Positions 60,421-64,000 of a stretch of 64,000 bases of DNA are shown piece after piece. A program made the translations under genes and the position numbers. Under the pieces are notes generated by a model. It made no database searches. It was not told the origin of the DNA and saw only the letters and a program-made list of their open reading frames with translations. The first letter of the stretch is position 1. The number at the start of each line of letters is the position of its first letter. The DNA comes from Volutella citrinella (taxonomy: Eukaryota; Ascomycota; Sordariomycetes; Hypocreales; Nectriaceae): NCBI GenBank assembly GCA_034401135.1, contig JAWZSP010000006.1, positions 3,968,001 through 4,032,000 of the forward strand, written 5' to 3'.

Positions 60421-61079
60421 TGAATTATGAAATGCTTAGATTAGGAATTCAGTCCTTGTATCAACACATTCTACACCACCGCATCTTCAAATTCCTCCTG
60501 AAATGTCACTGCCAGTGAAGCTTCATGGTGCTGCTTCAAGCTCTCCCGTCTGGCTGGGATCTTAGGCCTGATTCATTCTGTTCTCCCAACGAGCATCGTC
60601 GGGAGCAACATTCATTTTCAAGGTAGATGTTGACTGCAGTTGTACTAGGCCATCCATACCCCGGCTCGTGATTACCGTGATGGAATAGTCGACTACAGAT
60701 CTCGCAATGCCTCGTAGTGATCGCCAAGCCGATTCATTGATCGATCAATTGCTGCAATACTTTGAGGCAGATGTTACGGCCAGATCTGTGAGACACCGTC
60801 AATCGACCGTATCATCTACAGTTTCCGCTAGCACGCGTGATGGAAACCCCCGCTGCCACGTAACCTGGCGAACACATTGAATGATGCGATCAATGTCCTA
60901 CCTATAGTGGGTTGTCTCCATAGCACACTAATCATCGATCCTTGATACGTTGCCGGCTAATTTCCCAACCTACTGTCTACTGACACAAGCTCCTTGGTAT
61001 TCTCCCCGTGGCCGAAGAATCACTCACCGTGTCAACCCCCAATCTCTTAAATCTCGTCTAGAGCGGCGTCGTGGTGCCC

Positions 61080-61844
61080 CTAATCTGAAAGCTTATCAAG
61101 GGCAGCTCTGTTGGCATTATGGATGACCTCGTAGAGTGCCAGCACTTCGGCAGCCGGGAGCTGACCACCTGATTTGCGCGCCACAACGGCATCTTGCACG
61201 ACTGCTGGGCAACCCGGCTGCCCTAGAGCCCATCGGGCACCCTCCCGCTTTGAGCCAAAGGTATCTGTAGCGATGAAGCGCCATCCCCGGCAAGCGTTGA
61301 GCACGCCGTTTGGCGATGCTAGCTCATTTTCCCGGTGCCATTCGATAGAATCATGGATTGCCTCCAGGACCCAACGGCGAGGGATGGCGCCAAAAGCCTC
61401 GGTCGGAGCCGGGCCGTACAGACTGCGGCCGACCTGGCGGCCCATGGCAATGTCGAGCAAGAACCAGTGGCTGGACTCGTTGGCGGGATCGAGGGATGTA
61501 TGATCGGCTTCGTGGGGTCCGGTATTGAGGTTGATTTCGAAGCATGGATGGCGGCTAGCCGGATAGACGCTCTCTTGAGCATACACGACCAGCTCGAGTT
61601 TGGTAGCTGGGCAGCCCAATGCTTTCTGATTCACACGGCGAATGAGTTCGTGTTTCTTGGCCTCGTCTAGCTTGGTTTTTACTATGGCTTGCACGTCGAG
61701 ATCGCTCTGGCCTGGCTCAAAGGCGTCGTAGCTGGCTGAGCCGAAGAGATAGACCCCGACGAGCCCGTCTCCCAGGTATTCGGTGAGGCGCTTGACAAGT
61801 TCATTCAGGTAGGCGACCACCTCTGTCGGGAGATTGCGGTCCAT
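61080..61844 (-). CDS. Nucleotidyltransferase, aminoglycoside adenylyltransferase (AadA)-like
   Basis: 254 residues, one exon, ATG at 61844. The N-terminal domain has the polymerase-beta-type nucleotidyltransferase signature GVYLFGSASYDAFEPGQSDLDV at about 30-51; GS and the DLD at 48-50 are the ATP- and metal-binding residues. The C-terminal half resembles the helical domain seen after it in bacterial ANT(3'')/AadA-type enzymes (DUF4111): WVLEAIHDSIEWHREN, VLNACRGWRFIATD and SKREGARWALGQ. Enzymes of this family adenylylate a hydroxyl on streptomycin-like drugs, but many homologues have other or unknown substrates, so resistance activity is not claimed. The bacterial-style domain pair and lack of introns suggest horizontal acquisition. 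It sits between two copies of a diverged repeat. Confidence 0.88.
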   Translation of the reverse strand: MDRNLPTEVVAYLNELVKRLTEYLGDGLVGVYLFGSASYDAFEPGQSDLDVQAIVKTKLDEAKKHELIRRVNQKALGCPATKLELVVYAQESVYPASRHPCFEINLNTGPHEADHTSLDPANESSHWFLLDIAMGRQVGRSLYGPAPTEAFGAIPRRWVLEAIHDSIEWHRENELASPNGVLNACRGWRFIATDTFGSKREGARWALGQPGCPAVVQDAVVARKSGGQLPAAEVLALYEVIHNANRAALDKLSD

Positions 61845-62987
61845 GTCGGGCTTCTTCCGTCTAGAATTGGCCTTGATGTGAGCCTTGGAGTTGTTGAATT
61901 TTGCTCTCCGTCTTGCGTCTTCTCGGAGATATGGTTCTAGCGCCCGAGGTGGATTGGGCTTGAGGGGAGGTCGAGCTGTCTGTTGCTGCTGGAAATAAGG
62001 TGGGTGTGTGTGTCATGGCCCCTCGAGGTGGGAGGGGGAGGGGGTAAATGACGGTGAAGGCCGAAGCCACGGTGCAGCGGGCGCACTCTACGGTTGACTG
62101 TAGCGACACTTGTCAGACCGGCTATGGGGGGTAACCCAATGCGGTCGGTCATTATGCAGCTCGTTTAGGCAATCCAAGACTTGTTATAAATAGGCGCATA
62201 TCTGCACCTGGAGCGTTGACCTTGACCACCACCGCCGTGTCAGGTTTGGGCTCGTCGGTGGGAGGTTCCAAGGGCGCTGGAATCAATGAGGGTGAGAATA
62301 AATATGTACGGTATCCATGGTATAAATCATGGACCAATGCGACCAAGAATAAAACGATCCAAGATCCTCTGTCTTAGGCAGTCGCCTATCATCAAGTCTC
62401 GGCCTGCTATAGAGCCTGCCATCTCCGACCCATGACCCAATAGCCACTAAGTGAATCGGATGTTTATGTTGTGCCTGTCCCAGTTTCCTATTCAAAAAGA
62501 GTCCATCGGAATAGGCCCCGTCTCCTCACCTAATCATAAATCTCCACTCTAGTTAGTGCTCCGGAAAGAAGACCTCCCGTAATTACCGCCCTCTCTTCCA
62601 AGGCCAGGCCTATCCATCCAGTTTCCAACGAATGGACAAAATTTTAAACCGGGAGAGCCTTCACTGGCTTGGGTTTGCCACCGGGTGCAATGTTGACGGA
62701 AAAGCATCCACGTTCCATCTCCATATCAGCAGGGGCAACGCCTTGGAACTGTCGGGCTTCTCTTCATTACCGGGCTATTTTGGAGGATTTTTGCGCAATA
62801 ACACGGAGCTCCTTTCTGTATCTCTAAGCAACAACCTAGGCTAGGTTTCTATTCAGGCCAAAACCCCAGCGCTTCGATATAACATCAGCCATGATACTAA
62901 ATATGTCCGAGCTTAGTCGCGTTGGTGCGGGTTGGTTAGTAGTTCATGTTTAGCGTTTTCTCACCCAATTCTCGGCAGTCTCCGGAA
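61845..62987. other. Intergenic with the right repeat copy
   Basis: 1.1 kb between the nucleotidyltransferase start and the ankyrin gene stop. The first 300 bp is its likely promoter; the right repeat copy occupies most of the end. No exon seen. Confidence 0.45.
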
Positions 62988-62997
62988 CTAAGGATGG
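62740..62997 (+). repeat. Diverged direct repeat, right copy
   Basis: Partner of 59965-60246. Its right end reaches the stop codon of the ankyrin gene (62988-62990), after which the copies no longer match, so this copy corresponds to the ankyrin gene's 3' flank. Confidence 0.75.
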
Positions 62998-64000
62998 GTC
63001 GGTGAGTCTTCCCCCTTCAGCGCAGCTTTATATCGAGCCCACGCCCCTGGTTTATCGGACTGGGGTTTCCGGCCCGCTTCCTTGAGCATCTGGTGGATCT
63101 CGGCGTCATCCGTCACATAAATGCTCGGGATCCATTTCGGATCAGCGCCGTGTTGCAGGAGCACCTTGACGAGGGCCTTGTTGCCCAGCTCGACGGCACG
63201 TATGAGGCCTCGCTTTGCCTTGGTCAGGTCAGCCCCATTTATGAGGAGAAGCTCGGCGACGGCCACATGTTGCCCCGCACATGCTCGCATCAGGGGCGTG
63301 CGCGGATTGTGACCCGAGGAATCCTCTGCGTCAATGTAGGCATTGTGTCTGAGCAGCACCTCCACGGTTTCCAGATGGCCCTTTCCGGAAGCCAGCCAGA
63401 GAGGAGTCTCTCCGTTTGTTGTTGATCTGTCTACGGAGGACACGCCGGATGCGAGAAGCAGCTCCACGATACCCGCATGGCCCCTCATGGCCGCTTCGCA
63501 GAGATATGAATGAGTCGGCACATCGTCTTGGGCCCCGTACTGCAGCAGTAGCTTGGCTATCCCTTCGAACCCATTCATACAAGCGTACAGCAGTGGCGTT
63601 TCCGACTGCTTGTCCCTTGTGTTGGCATCCACCCAACCCGTCTCCAGGAGCATCTTAACAGTGCCCTCGTGGCCATAGTTGCATGCATAGCACAACGCCG
63701 TCTCTCCTCTACTATCCTTGACGTCTGCGCGAATCTTGCCAGACCCGAGGAGCAGCTGCACGATTTCCTCGTGGCCGTTCCACGCCGCGTGGAAGAGGAC
63801 CGAGCGGCCGAGTGAGTCGTGGAGGTGCTCGTTTGTGTCCCTCCTAACCATGAGCTGCGAGACGAGGTCTTTATGGCCGTGGTGCGCAGCTAGACAGGAT
63901 ATGGATGCAAACTGAGACTCGGCGGAGTGGATGCTGATGTCGACGCGGGAGAGGAGCAGCCATACAATTCCCGTGTGGCCATTGGTGACTGCGTATGATA
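62988..64000 (-). CDS. Ankyrin-repeat protein (C-terminal part, continues past the window)
   Basis: The frame stays open to the right edge, giving at least 336 residues, so the ATG at 63851 is not the start. Eight to nine ankyrin repeats follow each other, with typical units SRGETALCYACNYGHEGTVK, SETPLLYACMNGFEGIAKLL, GETPLWLASGKGHLETVEVL and RTPLMRACAGQHVAVAELLL. The last repeat, ALVKVLLQHGADPKWIPS, is followed by a short tail ending SPTHP. Ankyrin repeats bind proteins. Long fungal ankyrin proteins often carry an N-terminal NACHT, HET or phospholipase-like domain; whether this one does lies outside the window. Confidence 0.9.
   Translation of the reverse strand, partial: SYAVTNGHTGIVWLLLSRVDISIHSAESQFASISCLAAHHGHKDLVSQLMVRRDTNEHLHDSLGRSVLFHAAWNGHEEIVQLLLGSGKIRADVKDSRGETALCYACNYGHEGTVKMLLETGWVDANTRDKQSETPLLYACMNGFEGIAKLLLQYGAQDDVPTHSYLCEAAMRGHAGIVELLLASGVSSVDRSTTNGETPLWLASGKGHLETVEVLLRHNAYIDAEDSSGHNPRTPLMRACAGQHVAVAELLLINGADLTKAKRGLIRAVELGNKALVKVLLQHGADPKWIPSIYVTDDAEIHQMLKEAGRKPQSDKPGAWARYKAALKGEDSPTHP

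Larger units (their letters stand above)
59752..61079. other. Intergenic with one repeat copy and a short frame
   Basis: 1.3 kb with no firm gene. It contains the left copy of the diverged direct repeat (59965-60246) and, just after it, an intact 53-codon frame at 60259-60420 (plus strand) with protein-like composition. That frame could be a relic but has no recognisable family. Confidence 0.45.

Overview
This window is nuclear DNA from a filamentous ascomycete, most likely a Sordariomycete and possibly of the order Hypocreales (an inference from gene content, not from a database match). The evidence is short spliceosomal introns (about 48-95 nt, GTRNGT donors, CTAAC/CTGAC branch sites, YAG acceptors), one gene per transcript, fungus-specific families (Zn2Cys6 regulators, HET, F-box, MCT-type and DAL5-type transporters, an Ssn3/CDK8 kinase) and an intron-containing tRNA-Lys. 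Several starts below differ from the longest open frame because splicing, checked by phase and conserved motifs, moves them.

Layout. 1-3.3 kb: 5' part of a DAL5-type transporter divergent from a Zn2Cys6 regulator. 3.8-8.8 kb: tRNA-Lys, the phosphatidylethanolamine-pathway gene ECT1, and a secreted histidine phosphatase. 11.8-18.1 kb: housekeeping block with ARF6, CDK8/SSN3 and ARP2. 18.5-22.0 kb: a DCG1-like racemase, a sugar-transporter-like MFS protein and a glutathione transferase. 23-29.3 kb: accessory block with a secreted six-bladed propeller (GH93-like), a HET protein and an MCT-type transporter. 29.6-32.6 kb: mitochondrial release factor 1 and a conserved-looking protein of unknown function. 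32.6-37.6 kb: five kilobases without a recognisable gene, followed by a small Zn2Cys6 regulator. 42-49.6 kb: phosphomannose isomerase, phosphopantothenoylcysteine decarboxylase, glutaredoxin 5 and a gamma-glutamyltranspeptidase-like enzyme. 50.4-58 kb: a likely amine/GABA utilisation locus made of a 13-exon permease, a flavin amine oxidase and a divergent Zn2Cys6 regulator. 58.3-64 kb: F-box protein, a bacterial-looking aminoglycoside-nucleotidyltransferase-like gene flanked by a diverged direct repeat, and an ankyrin protein running off the right edge.

How the genes fit together. Most of the window is ordinary housekeeping DNA. The best candidate for a functional system is the permease, oxidase and regulator locus at 50.4-58 kb. 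The most unusual stretch is 59.7-64 kb, where an intronless nucleotidyltransferase lies between two copies of a diverged 0.25-kb repeat, next to an ankyrin gene. No CRISPR array, intact transposon or rRNA was seen. Splice models are predictions from the DNA alone.
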